Shown one piece after another: positions 18,586 through 27,476 of a stretch of 43,231 bases of DNA (within the stretch, counting starts at the first letter, position 1; the number at the start of each line of letters is the position of its first letter). The stretch is from Selenomonadaceae bacterium. Its GTDB lineage: Bacteria > Bacillota > Negativicutes > Selenomonadales > Selenomonadaceae. The stretch spans positions 1 through 43,231 of the forward strand of contig JAEEGN010000069.1 in assembly GCA_016280345.1 (NCBI GenBank), written 5' to 3'. A program made the translations under genes and the position numbers. The notes below the pieces were generated by a model. That model did not search any database, was not told the DNA's origin, and was given only the letters and a program-made list of their open reading frames with translations.

Positions 18586-19554
18586 GTGATCAAGGAAAAG
18601 GCCATCGAGACCCTTCAGATAGAAATCGACGCCATGCAGAAGCTGCTTGACCGCGTCGATGATGAATTCGAGTCAGCGGTTCAGGCAATCCTCGCCTGCA
18701 AGGGGCGCGTCATCGTTACGGGAATCGGGAAGTCAGGCCACGTCGGGCAGAAAGTGGCGGCTAGCCTGGCCAGTACTGGGACGCCGTCCTTCTTCATGCA
18801 CCCGGCGGAGGCGTTCCACGGTGATCTCGGCATGGTGACGCCGTCGGATATCGTGTTGGCTATCTCCAACAGCGGCGAGACCAACGAGATCATCAGCATC
18901 CTGGCGGTCATCCGACGCATCGGGGCACCGCTCATCGCCCTTTGCGGTCGCCGGGATTCGACGTTGGGACGTAACGCCGACTGGTTCATCGACGCCGGTG
19001 TGGCACGGGAAGCCTGCCCGTTGGGGCTGGCGCCTACCGCCAGCACGACGGCGGCGCTGGCCATGGGCGACGCGATCACCATGGCGGCGATGGCGGTGCG
19101 CAATTTCACCGCCCAGGACTTCGCACTTTATCATCCCGGCGGTTCCCTGGGGCGCAAACTCCTGCTCACGGTGGAGGACGTCATGTACACCGGCGAGGAC
19201 AATCCCATCATCGCCGCCGGACATACCGCCAAGGAGGCACTTTTCGTCATGACCGCTACCGGCGTTGGAGCAACTTCGGTGGTGGATGAGGCGGGACGCT
19301 TCATCGGCCTGGTGACGGACGGCGATGTCCGGCGCTGCCTGGCAAAAGGCAGTGAGTTTGTGGATGAACCGGTGGAGCACTTTATGACAAAAAAACCGGC
19401 GACCATCACGAAGGAAAAGCTCGCAGCGTCGGCACTTTCCATCATGGAGAAGCATCAGCCGCGGCCCATTACGGTGTTGCCGGTCATTGATGAAGACGGG
19501 CGGCCCGTCGGCATCGTCCATTTGACGAATCTTCTGCGGCAGGGGGTCGTTTGA
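18586..19554 (+). CDS. kdsD: Arabinose-5-phosphate isomerase
   Basis: KdsD converts ribulose 5-phosphate to arabinose 5-phosphate, the first Kdo-specific step. An SIS sugar-isomerase domain (about 30-180: GIGKSGHVGQKVAAS, SNSGETNEII, ALYHPGGSLGR) is followed by a pair of CBS domains (about 205-320), which is the usual KdsD/KpsF layout. I place the start at the GTG at 18586, because GAAAGGA then lies about 9 bases upstream; the in-frame ATG at 18577 would leave no spacing. That gives 322 residues. The gene sits 15 bases after kdsA and 3 bases before kdsC. Confidence 0.94.
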   Translation: MIKEKAIETLQIEIDAMQKLLDRVDDEFESAVQAILACKGRVIVTGIGKSGHVGQKVAASLASTGTPSFFMHPAEAFHGDLGMVTPSDIVLAISNSGETNEIISILAVIRRIGAPLIALCGRRDSTLGRNADWFIDAGVAREACPLGLAPTASTTAALAMGDAITMAAMAVRNFTAQDFALYHPGGSLGRKLLLTVEDVMYTGEDNPIIAAGHTAKEALFVMTATGVGATSVVDEAGRFIGLVTDGDVRRCLAKGSEFVDEPVEHFMTKKPATITKEKLAASALSIMEKHQPRPITVLPVIDEDGRPVGIVHLTNLLRQGVV

Positions 19555-19557
19555 AGC

Positions 19558-20091
19558 GTGAATTATTCTGAAGACGCCCGGGAACGGGCGAAGAAGATCA
19601 AACTCATCGCCTTTGACGTGGACGGTGTTCTGACCGATGGCTGCGTGAACATGGGCCCTGATGGGGAAGCATTCAAGTCCTTTGACATCAAGGACGGTCT
19701 CGGCATCACCCAATGGCAGAAGGCTGGCGGCAAGACGGCCTTCATCACCGGGCGGGAATCGGAAATCGTGGCGCGTCGGGCGGCGGAACTCCATATCACG
19801 GCGGTCTTTCAGGGCTGCCTTGACAAGCGTGCCGCTTACGCGGAACTCAAGGAGCGCTTTGGCCTGGCGGACACGGAGGTCGCCTATATGGGGGACGACC
19901 TCATCGATTTGTCGCTTCTGACTCGGGCAGGGCTTGCGGCAGCAGTGGCGGACGCGGTGCTGGAAGTTCGGGACCGTGTCCATCTGGTGACGGGGCGTCC
20001 CGGTGGTCATGGCGCGGCCCGGGAACTAGTTGAGTTCATCATGCGGGCGCAGGGCCGTTGGGACGATGTCGTCCAAGCCTTCCTGCTATGA
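19558..20091 (+). CDS. kdsC: Kdo-8-phosphate phosphatase
   Basis: KdsC is the HAD-superfamily phosphatase that releases Kdo from Kdo-8-phosphate. The 177-residue length is typical of the cap-less tetrameric KdsC. The HAD motif I, FDVDGVLTDG, carries the nucleophile and acid aspartates; FITGRES is motif II, and YMGDDLIDLSLL is motif IV. The start is GTG at 19558, three bases after the kdsD stop, with CAGGGGG about 9 bases upstream. With kdsA, kdsB and kdsD it completes the Kdo pathway within one transcript. Confidence 0.95.
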   Translation: MNYSEDARERAKKIKLIAFDVDGVLTDGCVNMGPDGEAFKSFDIKDGLGITQWQKAGGKTAFITGRESEIVARRAAELHITAVFQGCLDKRAAYAELKERFGLADTEVAYMGDDLIDLSLLTRAGLAAAVADAVLEVRDRVHLVTGRPGGHGAARELVEFIMRAQGRWDDVVQAFLL

Positions 20092-20163
20092 GAAGGCGGC
20101 GCAGCAATCCCTCCGAAAGGTGTCTGTTCTGTCGTGCTTCGCGTGCCGCCGGGAGGACATAAT

Positions 20164-21042
20164 ATGCTCTATCATACGCTGATGCTGCTCAGCCGTGTTA
20201 TCTGTTGCCTGCCCTATTCGGCTTTGCAATCGGTGGGGAATTGGCTGGGACTTCTGTATCACGCACTCGACCGGCGGCACCGCGAAGCCGCCGTCCGGCA
20301 GATGGCAGAATGCTTATCCGTTCCCGAAGAAGAAGCGCGGCGCCTTGTGCGCCAGTCATTCATCAACCTGGGACACGTTGCGTTGGATATTTTCTATACG
20401 CCGGTTCTGACACGGGATAATTTCCGCGAATACATTGAGGTGGAACACCTTGATTACATGCAGGATGCATGGAACGAGGGGAAAGGCGTCATCGTTTATA
20501 CGGCACATATCGGAACCTGGGAATGGCTCTCGGTGGCTTTCCCTTTTTTGGGTTTTCCGTCTGCGACCTTCGTCAGGATGCAGTCCAACAATCAGCTTAC
20601 CCGTTTTCTTAACACAATCCGCGAGCGGAACGGGGTGGAGGTTTTCGCTACGCGGAGCGGCCCGCGGGAAATGATGGCTGCGGCGCGGGCACTGAAGGCG
20701 GGCAAGGTTCTGGGAATCCTGGCCGACAGTGACGCGGGCGAGGGCGGCATACGAGTGGAGTTTTTCGGAAAGCCGTTTTCCGCTCCCAAGGGGCAGGTGT
20801 ATTTTTCGGAAAAGTTTGGATCTCCCGTTGTTCCGGCGTTCATGATTCGCCGAGAGGACGGAAGGCATAAACTCGTTTTTGGCCAGCCGATGCACCTGGA
20901 AGAAGGACAGGAATCCGGCGGGGGAGAGGTTTCCCTTGCTGTTTCCCTGACCAGGGTATTGGAGAAAACCATTCGCGAGAATCCCGCGCAGTGGATATGG
21001 TACCGCCGGCTATGGAACACGTTCGCGCATAAGCACGATTGA
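20164..21042 (+). CDS. Late lipid A acyltransferase, LpxL/HtrB family, copy 1
   Basis: Members of this family add secondary acyl chains to Kdo-lipid A at the inner membrane. The 292-residue protein has an N-terminal hydrophobic segment (MLYHTLMLLSRVICCLP) and the catalytic HX4E motif in AHIGTWEW. The ATG at 20164 follows GGGAGG by 7 bases; an in-frame start at 20134 is less well placed. The next gene is a clear paralogue sharing MLYHTLMLLSR(V/I)ICCLP at its start and HIGTWEWLS at the active site. This copy has diverged more in the region after HX4E (ADSDAGEGG against VDQDAGPGG). Confidence 0.92.
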   Translation: MLYHTLMLLSRVICCLPYSALQSVGNWLGLLYHALDRRHREAAVRQMAECLSVPEEEARRLVRQSFINLGHVALDIFYTPVLTRDNFREYIEVEHLDYMQDAWNEGKGVIVYTAHIGTWEWLSVAFPFLGFPSATFVRMQSNNQLTRFLNTIRERNGVEVFATRSGPREMMAAARALKAGKVLGILADSDAGEGGIRVEFFGKPFSAPKGQVYFSEKFGSPVVPAFMIRREDGRHKLVFGQPMHLEEGQESGGGEVSLAVSLTRVLEKTIRENPAQWIWYRRLWNTFAHKHD

Positions 21043-21078
21043 ATTGAATGAGAATCCTGAAGCAAGGAAGTATGAAGC

Positions 21079-21996
21079 ATGCTCTACCATACGCTGATGT
21101 TGCTCAGTCGCATCATCTGCTGCCTGCCGCACAGTGCCCTATTGACATTGGGGCGGGGAGCCGGTATTCTGTATTATAAATTCATAAAGAAACAGCGGGA
21201 ACGAGCGGTCCGGCAGATGATGGAGGGCCTCGGCATCCCGGAGGAGGAAGCGCGACGCCTGGTGAAGGAGTCCTTCGTGAACCTCGCCCGGAATATGCTG
21301 GAAATCTTCTATATGCCGAACCTCAACGAGAAAAACTACAAAGAATACATTGAAGTCGACCATATGGAGCGGGCGGAGGCGGCTTTGGCCGAGGGGCACG
21401 GCGTGGTTGTTCTGACCGGCCACATCGGCACCTGGGAATGGCTGTCGGCAGCCTTCTCACTGGCGGGTTATCCGGCTACGGCCATTGCCAAGACGCAGCC
21501 TAACCAACAATACTCAAAGGCGCTTGACGAACTCCGGGCGAAGATACACATGGAGGTTTTTTCCCGTGGTTCCAGCGAACTCATCGCGGCAGCCAAGGCG
21601 CTTCGTCAGGGGAAGTTGTTGGGATTCCTGGTGGATCAGGACGCGGGCCCGGGCGGCGCCTTCATTGACTTTTTGGGAAAGACAGCCTCGACGCCGATGG
21701 GACCGGCGGTTTTCGCCCGGAAGTACAACGCCCCCATCCTCCCCTGCTTCATCCTGCGGCGTCCCGACGGACGGCATCGCGTCACGATCGGCGAGGTATT
21801 GCGTTATGAAGACCACGGCGATACCGACAAAGATCTGTATGATCTCACGGTGCGCATGACGCGGATACTGGAAAAGGTCATCCGGGAAAACCCGACGCAA
21901 TGGCTTTGGTTCCAGAAGCGATGGGATACGCCGCCGGAGAGAAAACGGGAGAAGCATCACACGGTCAAGGCGATAAAGGAACAGGGGAAGCAATGA
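21079..21996 (+). CDS. Late lipid A acyltransferase, LpxL/HtrB family, copy 2
   Basis: A 305-residue paralogue of the preceding gene, 36 bases downstream. The active site HX4E is in GHIGTWEW, followed by the conserved VDQDAG. The C-terminus carries a short basic tail (RKREKHH) absent from copy 1. Two tandem copies probably add two different acyl chains or act on different acceptor positions; which copy is LpxL-like and which LpxM-like cannot be told from sequence reading. The last codon overlaps the lptC start (ATGA). Confidence 0.92.
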   Translation: MLYHTLMLLSRIICCLPHSALLTLGRGAGILYYKFIKKQRERAVRQMMEGLGIPEEEARRLVKESFVNLARNMLEIFYMPNLNEKNYKEYIEVDHMERAEAALAEGHGVVVLTGHIGTWEWLSAAFSLAGYPATAIAKTQPNQQYSKALDELRAKIHMEVFSRGSSELIAAAKALRQGKLLGFLVDQDAGPGGAFIDFLGKTASTPMGPAVFARKYNAPILPCFILRRPDGRHRVTIGEVLRYEDHGDTDKDLYDLTVRMTRILEKVIRENPTQWLWFQKRWDTPPERKREKHHTVKAIKEQGKQ

Positions 21997-22535
21997 ACGA
22001 TAAAGCAAAGATGCTGGTCCTGGCGACGGCCGTTTTTCTGGCCGGGATGATTGTCTGGACGGTTTTCACCGTGCCGCCGGAGCCGAAGGCGTCGGACGAA
22101 CCGGCCAAACCGCAGAATGTGGAGTATCATTCCAACACCATCACGGAAGAGAAGAATGGCCGCAGGATTTGGGATATCAAAGCGGATATGTCTGTCACGG
22201 ATGTCGTGACGCAGGATACGACCTTTACCAATGCGGTAGGTCATTACTATCAGGAGAATGGTATGGTTGTCACGCTGACGGCCCCGAAGGGGGTTTACGC
22301 CAGTGAATCGAAGAACATCAAGCTCATGGGTGGTGTCCACGTTACGACTACGGAGGGCGCGGAACTTGTGAGCGACGCTCTGGAATGGGTGGCTTCCGAG
22401 GACCGGCTGGTGGCCACGGGAAACGCGAAGCTCACACAACCCGGCGTTCTGGCTGAGGCGGACCGAATTGAAGCCTGGGCGGGATTCACCGCTTTCCGGG
22501 CTTCCGGCAACGCCCGCTTGGTAAAGGAGAGATGA
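21993..22535 (+). CDS. lptC: LPS export protein LptC
   Basis: LptC is a bitopic inner-membrane protein that takes LPS from LptB2FG and hands it to LptA. The 180-residue protein has one membrane helix (about 7-26) and a periplasmic beta-jellyroll region with the strand pattern of the LptC/YrbK family (KNGRRIWDIKAD, VTLTAPKGVYASESKNIKLMG). The ATG at 21993 overlaps the previous stop and has AGGGGAAG ahead of it. Confidence 0.88.
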   Translation: MNDKAKMLVLATAVFLAGMIVWTVFTVPPEPKASDEPAKPQNVEYHSNTITEEKNGRRIWDIKADMSVTDVVTQDTTFTNAVGHYYQENGMVVTLTAPKGVYASESKNIKLMGGVHVTTTEGAELVSDALEWVASEDRLVATGNAKLTQPGVLAEADRIEAWAGFTAFRASGNARLVKER

Positions 22536-22539
22536 CGCG

Positions 22540-23262
22540 ATGGACTTTCGCAGGACGAGAAAAGCACTGCTGGCGGCTCTGTTGGCACTGTCACTGGCTA
22601 GTGCCGCTGTGGCTGCCCCGGAGGGAGATTCCGGCGAGGCGTCGGAGCTCAGGGGCGATACTGTGGAATATGATATGAAAACCGGTGAGATGCGGGCGAC
22701 GGGAAACGTCATGCTGAAGCGCGGTAACACCGTTGCGTATTGCAGCGTTGCCACTTACAACACCAATACCCAGCAGGGTCGCATGGAGGGTGGGGTAAGC
22801 GCAGACCGGGATGATATGCACCTTGTTTGCGACGTCTTCTATATCGATTCTTCGACGGCATTCCGCGCAGAGGGGCATGTCCATGGTACAAAGGCGGACC
22901 GTTCCTTCCGGGGGCCCCGGGCGGAGTACTTCACGGATCAGGAATATATACGCCTGACGGAGGGCGGCACCATCACCACCTCGGACGGCGTGTTCAGTGC
23001 CGATTTCATGGAGGGCTGGCTTCAGGACAACCACTGCAAGGGCGTAGGCAACGCTCATATCGTGAGCCCGGCGAAGAATTTCGAAGGCGGCGGCGATACG
23101 GCGGAATACTTCGGGCAGGAGAGTGGCCGGGTGGTACTGTCCGGCAACGCGTGGGGCGTGCAGAATAACAATACCTTGCGCAGTGAGCGGCTGACCGTCT
23201 ATCTGAATGAAAAAGGTCAGGCGTCCATGAAGACCGGAGGCGCCGCGCCGGCGGCCGAATGA
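22540..23262 (+). CDS. lptA: Periplasmic LPS bridge protein LptA (OstA-like)
   Basis: LptA forms the periplasmic bridge that carries LPS to the outer membrane. The 240-residue protein starts with a Sec signal peptide (RRTRKALLAALLALSLASAAVA, cleavage probably after AVA near 26). The remainder has the repeating OstA pattern (GDTVEYDMKTGEMRATGNVML, then further strand-turn units through GRVVLSGNAWG). It is longer than E. coli LptA (185 residues), consistent with extra jellyroll strands. The stop overlaps lptB by 4 bases. Confidence 0.9.
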   Translation: MDFRRTRKALLAALLALSLASAAVAAPEGDSGEASELRGDTVEYDMKTGEMRATGNVMLKRGNTVAYCSVATYNTNTQQGRMEGGVSADRDDMHLVCDVFYIDSSTAFRAEGHVHGTKADRSFRGPRAEYFTDQEYIRLTEGGTITTSDGVFSADFMEGWLQDNHCKGVGNAHIVSPAKNFEGGGDTAEYFGQESGRVVLSGNAWGVQNNNTLRSERLTVYLNEKGQASMKTGGAAPAAE

Positions 23263-24107
23263 GCATGGCAAAGGATAAGCGCCCCGGGCGCTTCATCAAA
23301 GGCAGGGAAAATAGGCCCGCGGTCGACAATGAGCCGCAACCGGAGAAAAAGGAAACCCGTCCGTTGCCGCTGCGGCAGGAAGACGCTTTGCAGATCGAGA
23401 CCCGGAGTCTCGTCAAGACATTCAAGTCCCGAAAAGTGGTGAACCATGTCTCTATCCGCATGGCTACGGGGGAGATCGTGGGGCTTTTGGGGCCGAACGG
23501 CGCCGGCAAGACGACGACGTTCTATATGATCATCGGCCTGGAGCAGCCTACCGCGGGTGAGGTCTATATCGGTAATCAGGAGGTGAGCCGTCTGCCGATG
23601 CATCGGCGGGCAGAGATGGGGTTGAGCTATCTCGCGCAGGAAGCGTCCATCTTCCGCAAGCTTACCGTGGAGGAAAATCTCCTTTCCATCCTTGAGACCA
23701 CCAGTCTTTCGCCGGTCGAATGCCGGAACAAGATCGACGCTCTGCTGGAGGAGTTCCATATCTCCCATGTGCGGGAACGCCTGGGAACGGAACTTTCCGG
23801 CGGCGAGCGGCGGCGGGTGGAGATTGCCCGTTGTTTGGCCATCGAGCCGAAGTTCATTCTGTTGGATGAGCCCTTTGCCGGCGTAGATCCCATCGCCGTA
23901 GCGGATATCCAGGGCATCATCGCCTATCTCCGTCAGCGGGGCATTGGAATCCTCATTACCGACCATAATGTCCGGGAAACGCTCAATATTGTGGACCGGG
24001 CATACATCATGAACGACGGGCAGATCCTGATCGAGGGCGACCGGGAGAAAATCGCCAATGATGATTTGGCGAAGAAATTCTATCTGGGTGACAACTTCAC
24101 TCTGTAA
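23259..24107 (+). CDS. lptB: LPS export ATPase LptB, with an N-terminal extension
   Basis: LptB is the cytoplasmic ATPase of the LptB2FG extractor. Walker A GPNGAGKTT, signature LSGGERRRVEIARCL and Walker B ILLDEPFAGVDP match LptB closely. The ABC domain begins only near residue 45 (LQIETRSLVKTF); before it lies a charged, proline-rich stretch of about 43 residues missing from E. coli LptB (241 residues). The start ATG overlaps the lptA stop as ATGA, which supports the long form, though a second ATG at 23265 would shorten it only by two residues. Confidence 0.95.
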   Translation: MSMAKDKRPGRFIKGRENRPAVDNEPQPEKKETRPLPLRQEDALQIETRSLVKTFKSRKVVNHVSIRMATGEIVGLLGPNGAGKTTTFYMIIGLEQPTAGEVYIGNQEVSRLPMHRRAEMGLSYLAQEASIFRKLTVEENLLSILETTSLSPVECRNKIDALLEEFHISHVRERLGTELSGGERRRVEIARCLAIEPKFILLDEPFAGVDPIAVADIQGIIAYLRQRGIGILITDHNVRETLNIVDRAYIMNDGQILIEGDREKIANDDLAKKFYLGDNFTL

Positions 24108-24121
24108 GGATTTGGAGGACC

Positions 24122-25222
24122 ATGAAGATCCGTATTCTAGACCGTTATATTTTCCGGGAGGTCTTAATGACCTTCCTGTTTGGCATCTGCGCCTTTTCCG
24201 CCGTTTTTATCGGATCGGGGACGCTCTTTCGCATCGCGCAGTACATCACCGAGTACGGAGCGTCGCTGACAGCGGTGGCAAAGATTTTTGTGCTGAGCCT
24301 GCCGGGCGTCATCATCTGGACGTTCCCCATGTCGATGCTTCTGGGGTGTCTTTTGGCGTTTGGACGATTGTCCTCATCCAGTGAGATCACCGCCATGAAG
24401 TCCTGCGGCGTCAGTTTTTACCGCATTGCCTGTCCGGCACTGGTCTTAGGCTTTTTCGTGAGCATTTTTGCCGTCTGGTTCAACGAATACATCGTGCCCT
24501 GGTCGAATTCCGCCTATGCCCGTGTCGTCAATTATGAGATCAAGGGCAATACGGCGCCTAATTCCCAAGAACATATCATCATCAAGGACATTCAGGACGG
24601 TACGCTGAACCGGCTGGTTTACGCCCGGCTCTATGATTCGGCGACGAATCGGATGATGGGCGTGTCGCTGCAGTTGTTTGACCACGGGCGGGCAACCCAT
24701 GTGGAAAACGCGGAGTACGCCGAGTGGAAGCAAGACCGCTGGATCATGCATAACGGCTCCATCTATGATATTCCGGAGGACGAAAGGACGGAGGCGCAGC
24801 ATGTCCTGCGCTTCGATACGCAGGTACTGCCGGTCTCGGACAGCCCCGGCGCCATCGTCCGCGCCCAGAAGAAGCCGGAGGAGCTCACCATCAAGGAGCT
24901 TCGGGAACAGATTGCCATTTTGAGCGCCCGCTTCGTCAATACGAAAAAGATTGAGACAGAGCTTCACCAGCGATTCACCATCCCTTTTGCCAGCTTCATT
25001 TTCGCGCTGGTGGCGGTGCCACTGGGCATCCAACCGCAACGGAGCAGTTCTTCCCGTGGCTTTGCCATCGCTCTAATCATCATCTTCATCTATTACGTTT
25101 TCATGACCATGGGCGGCGCCATTGCGCAGAGCGGTGTCATGCCGGCCATGCTGGCGGTCTGGATTCCCAACCTCGTGGGCCTTCTGGTGGGCCTTCTGCT
25201 GATGCGCCAGGCGGCGCGTTAA
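24122..25222 (+). CDS. LPS export permease of the LptF/LptG family
   Basis: The 366-residue protein has the YjgP/YjgQ layout: membrane helices near 15-35, 55-80 and 100-120, a periplasmic jellyroll-like stretch (about 125-265), and three helices at the C-terminus. Near the N-terminus it has LDRYIFREV, the coupling-helix region. It begins behind GGAGG, 14 bases after lptB. Only one such gene is present, whereas E. coli has the LptF/LptG pair; either the partner is elsewhere or this protein forms a homodimer. LptF or LptG cannot be assigned from the sequence alone. Confidence 0.92.
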   Translation: MKIRILDRYIFREVLMTFLFGICAFSAVFIGSGTLFRIAQYITEYGASLTAVAKIFVLSLPGVIIWTFPMSMLLGCLLAFGRLSSSSEITAMKSCGVSFYRIACPALVLGFFVSIFAVWFNEYIVPWSNSAYARVVNYEIKGNTAPNSQEHIIIKDIQDGTLNRLVYARLYDSATNRMMGVSLQLFDHGRATHVENAEYAEWKQDRWIMHNGSIYDIPEDERTEAQHVLRFDTQVLPVSDSPGAIVRAQKKPEELTIKELREQIAILSARFVNTKKIETELHQRFTIPFASFIFALVAVPLGIQPQRSSSSRGFAIALIIIFIYYVFMTMGGAIAQSGVMPAMLAVWIPNLVGLLVGLLLMRQAAR

Positions 25223-25299
25223 CGCTGGTCTGATCCATTGAAGACCGGATTTCATGATGCAATCTGGCAATCCTTTTCGGAAAGGCGGTTTTGACAGTA

Positions 25300-26526
25300 A
25301 TGTATGGTATCGTTCTCATAGCGGTTCTGGTTATTACCGGCGGTGCGATTGCCTTCATCGGCGATCGTGTCGGATCCCGGGTCGGCAAGAAGAAGCTATC
25401 GCTTTTCGGGCTTCGGCCGCGCCATACGTCTGTCATCGTTACCGTCATTACCGGCATCCTGATTACCATGCTGACTTTCGCAATCCTGGCGGCGGTTTCG
25501 GAAAACGTTCGTACCGCTCTTTTCGGCATGGAGAAGCTGAACCGGTCGATGCAGGAGACGCAGGAGCGCCTGGTCGTCACCGGCAAGGAACTGAAGATGG
25601 CGCAGGAGCGGCAGCAGAAAGCGGCCGCCGATCTCGAGAAGGCGACCCGCGAAGTCGAGAAGCTCCAGGAAAAGCAGGCCATCCTCGAGAAAAGGGCAGA
25701 GGAACTGACGGCGGAAAGCGAGAAGCTGGAGCGTGCCAAGGAAGAACTCACGGCGCAGAATGACCGCCTGCTGGCGGGCAACGCCGAGCTCCAGGCGGCG
25801 AACAGTGCCCTTCTCGCCAGCAATGAGCAGATTACCGCGGATAATAAGGAACTCGAAGAGCGGGCGAGTGAGCTCCGGCAGGGAATCCTCTTCATGCGGG
25901 AGGGTGATATCAGTTTCCGGGCCGGTGAGGTAATCGCCAGTGGTGTCATCCACGGGAATCGGCCGCTGGCTGAAGTGATTTCAGACCTCGGGGCGCTTGT
26001 TCAGCTCGCCAGCCGCAATACGGCGCAACGTCTCGGTGTCAATGACGAGACCAGCGATGTCTGGGTTTTCCAGCCGGAGTTTGAGAAGGCGGCCCAGATC
26101 ATTGCCGATGGACAGGACGATATGGTTGTCCGTATCGTCGCCGCCGGCAACCTCGTCCGGGGCGAACCGATTCGCACGAATATCCAGCTTTTCAAGAACA
26201 GCATTGTGTATCGCAAGGACGAGTTCATCATCGCCCGTCCCTTCCAGATTGACGGCTCCAATCCCGGCGAGGCGGAGCAGGTCGTCATGGCGTTCCTCAA
26301 GGACGTCAACGCCGCCGCCAGTGACCGCGGTATTCTGCCCGACCCAATCCGGGGTTCGGTTGGTGTCATGGAGGGCAGTCAGTTCTATGATGTCGTGCAG
26401 GCGCTCATTCCAATCAAGGGCCCCATCATCCTCAGCGCTTATGCCCGTACAGATACTGATGCTCTGGGCCCGCTACGGCTGAACCTCAAGCTGGAATCGG
26501 AGATCGTACCCGGGGGCAGTGATTGA
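25300..26526 (+). CDS. DUF3084-family membrane protein with long coiled coil
   Basis: The 408-residue protein has two N-terminal membrane helices (about 2-22 and 45-67) separated by a short basic loop (RVGSRVGKKKLSLFGLRPRH), then a coiled coil of about 120 residues rich in Glu, Lys and Gln (80-200), then a globular domain to the end. This is the DUF3084 layout. The ATG at 25300 is preferred to the TTG at 25291, since AAAGGCGG is then well spaced. It follows the Lpt permease by 77 bases and precedes two nucleic-acid or nucleotide genes. Its position suggests a role at the envelope, but the function is unknown. Confidence 0.85.
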   Translation: MYGIVLIAVLVITGGAIAFIGDRVGSRVGKKKLSLFGLRPRHTSVIVTVITGILITMLTFAILAAVSENVRTALFGMEKLNRSMQETQERLVVTGKELKMAQERQQKAAADLEKATREVEKLQEKQAILEKRAEELTAESEKLERAKEELTAQNDRLLAGNAELQAANSALLASNEQITADNKELEERASELRQGILFMREGDISFRAGEVIASGVIHGNRPLAEVISDLGALVQLASRNTAQRLGVNDETSDVWVFQPEFEKAAQIIADGQDDMVVRIVAAGNLVRGEPIRTNIQLFKNSIVYRKDEFIIARPFQIDGSNPGEAEQVVMAFLKDVNAAASDRGILPDPIRGSVGVMEGSQFYDVVQALIPIKGPIILSAYARTDTDALGPLRLNLKLESEIVPGGSD

Positions 26527-26550
26527 TTCCGTAAAAGGGGGACGCGCGTC

Positions 26551-26955
26551 ATGGTCGTAGCCGCTATCGATCCCGGTCGGGAAAAGTGCGGCTTGGCGGT
26601 TGTTGCTGAGGACGGCCGGGTTCTCGACCAGGCGGTCGTGGCCACGACCGGCTTGGCTGTCGAGCTCTCCGAGCGGGTTCGCCGCTTCGCGCCGTCGCTT
26701 CTTCTCATCGGCAACGGTACAACGAGCCGCGATGCCCAGGCTTGCGTCCGTGAAGCGCTGCCGGGACTTCCCATCATGGAAGCTGACGAATATCGAACCA
26801 CTGAGGACGCCAGACGCGCTTACTGGGAGGCGAACCCTCCCGGCGGCTGGCGGCGCTTTTTTCCGACCAGCATGCAGGTGCCGCCGGTGCCGGTCGACGA
26901 CTTCGTTGCGGTGCTCCTGGCAAGGCGCTATCTCGCCCGCCGGCCCGGGAAATGA
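26551..26955 (+). CDS. RNase H-fold protein, RuvX/RuvC-like
   Basis: The 134-residue product begins with MVVAAIDPGREKCGLAVV, the first strand and aspartate of the RNase H-like fold seen in RuvX (YqgF) and RuvC nucleases; LLLIGNGTTSRDAQ and VDDFVAVLLARRYL would carry the later strand and acidic residues. It is similar in length to RuvX (about 140), but the sequence is not a clear RuvX, and the true RuvX may be elsewhere. It starts behind AAAGGGGG, 24 bases after the DUF3084 gene, which is a pairing that suggests co-expression rather than a shared mechanism. Confidence 0.65.
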   Translation: MVVAAIDPGREKCGLAVVAEDGRVLDQAVVATTGLAVELSERVRRFAPSLLLIGNGTTSRDAQACVREALPGLPIMEADEYRTTEDARRAYWEANPPGGWRRFFPTSMQVPPVPVDDFVAVLLARRYLARRPGK

Positions 26956-27007
26956 ATTGAGGGTGCGGCGTAATTTTTGCCGGGGACAGTTTCAGGAGGG
27001 AAATTAT

Positions 27008-27466
27008 ATGGAAAAACAGGTACGTCCGGACTGGACGGAATATTTCCTCGACATCGCCCGGGCTGTGGGGCGGCGCTCGACATGTCTGCGCCGGCGGTAC
27101 GGGGCCATCATTGTCAAGGATAAGATCATCATCAGCACCGGTTACAACGGCGCCCCCCGGGGACAGGCGAACTGCATTGATACCGGCGTCTGTGAAAGGG
27201 AGCGGTTGCATGTTCCCAAGGGACAGAACTATGAGCTTTGCGTGGCTGTCCACGCCGAGCAGAATGCCATCATTAATGCTGATCCGGTGAAGATGAAGGG
27301 AGCGACCATTTACGTCGTCGGCGTCAATGCCGATGGCACGCTCGCTTCGGGCCGGCCCTGTCTGCTCTGCCGTCGGATGCTCACCAACGCCATGCTGGCC
27401 GAGGCCGTTTACGAGGAGCCTGATGGCCGGGTTGTTCATATCGCTCCGGGCGATATCATGGATTGA
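27008..27466 (+). CDS. dCMP deaminase (ComEB type)
   Basis: The 152-residue zinc enzyme turns dCMP into dUMP for thymidylate synthesis. It has the HAEQNAI catalytic site, with PCLLCRR supplying the zinc cysteines, and the conserved GYNGAPRG substrate loop and C-x(5)-C-x-R region typical of ComEB-like dCMP deaminases. The ATG at 27008 lies 8 bases after CAGGAGGG. It is the last gene before a strong terminator. Confidence 0.93.
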   Translation: MEKQVRPDWTEYFLDIARAVGRRSTCLRRRYGAIIVKDKIIISTGYNGAPRGQANCIDTGVCERERLHVPKGQNYELCVAVHAEQNAIINADPVKMKGATIYVVGVNADGTLASGRPCLLCRRMLTNAMLAEAVYEEPDGRVVHIAPGDIMD

Positions 27467-27476
27467 AGACACAAAG

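Noticed and set aside
25290..25295. TTGACA just before the DUF3084 gene as a promoter
   Set aside because: No -10 is found at the right distance and it overlaps the start codon.
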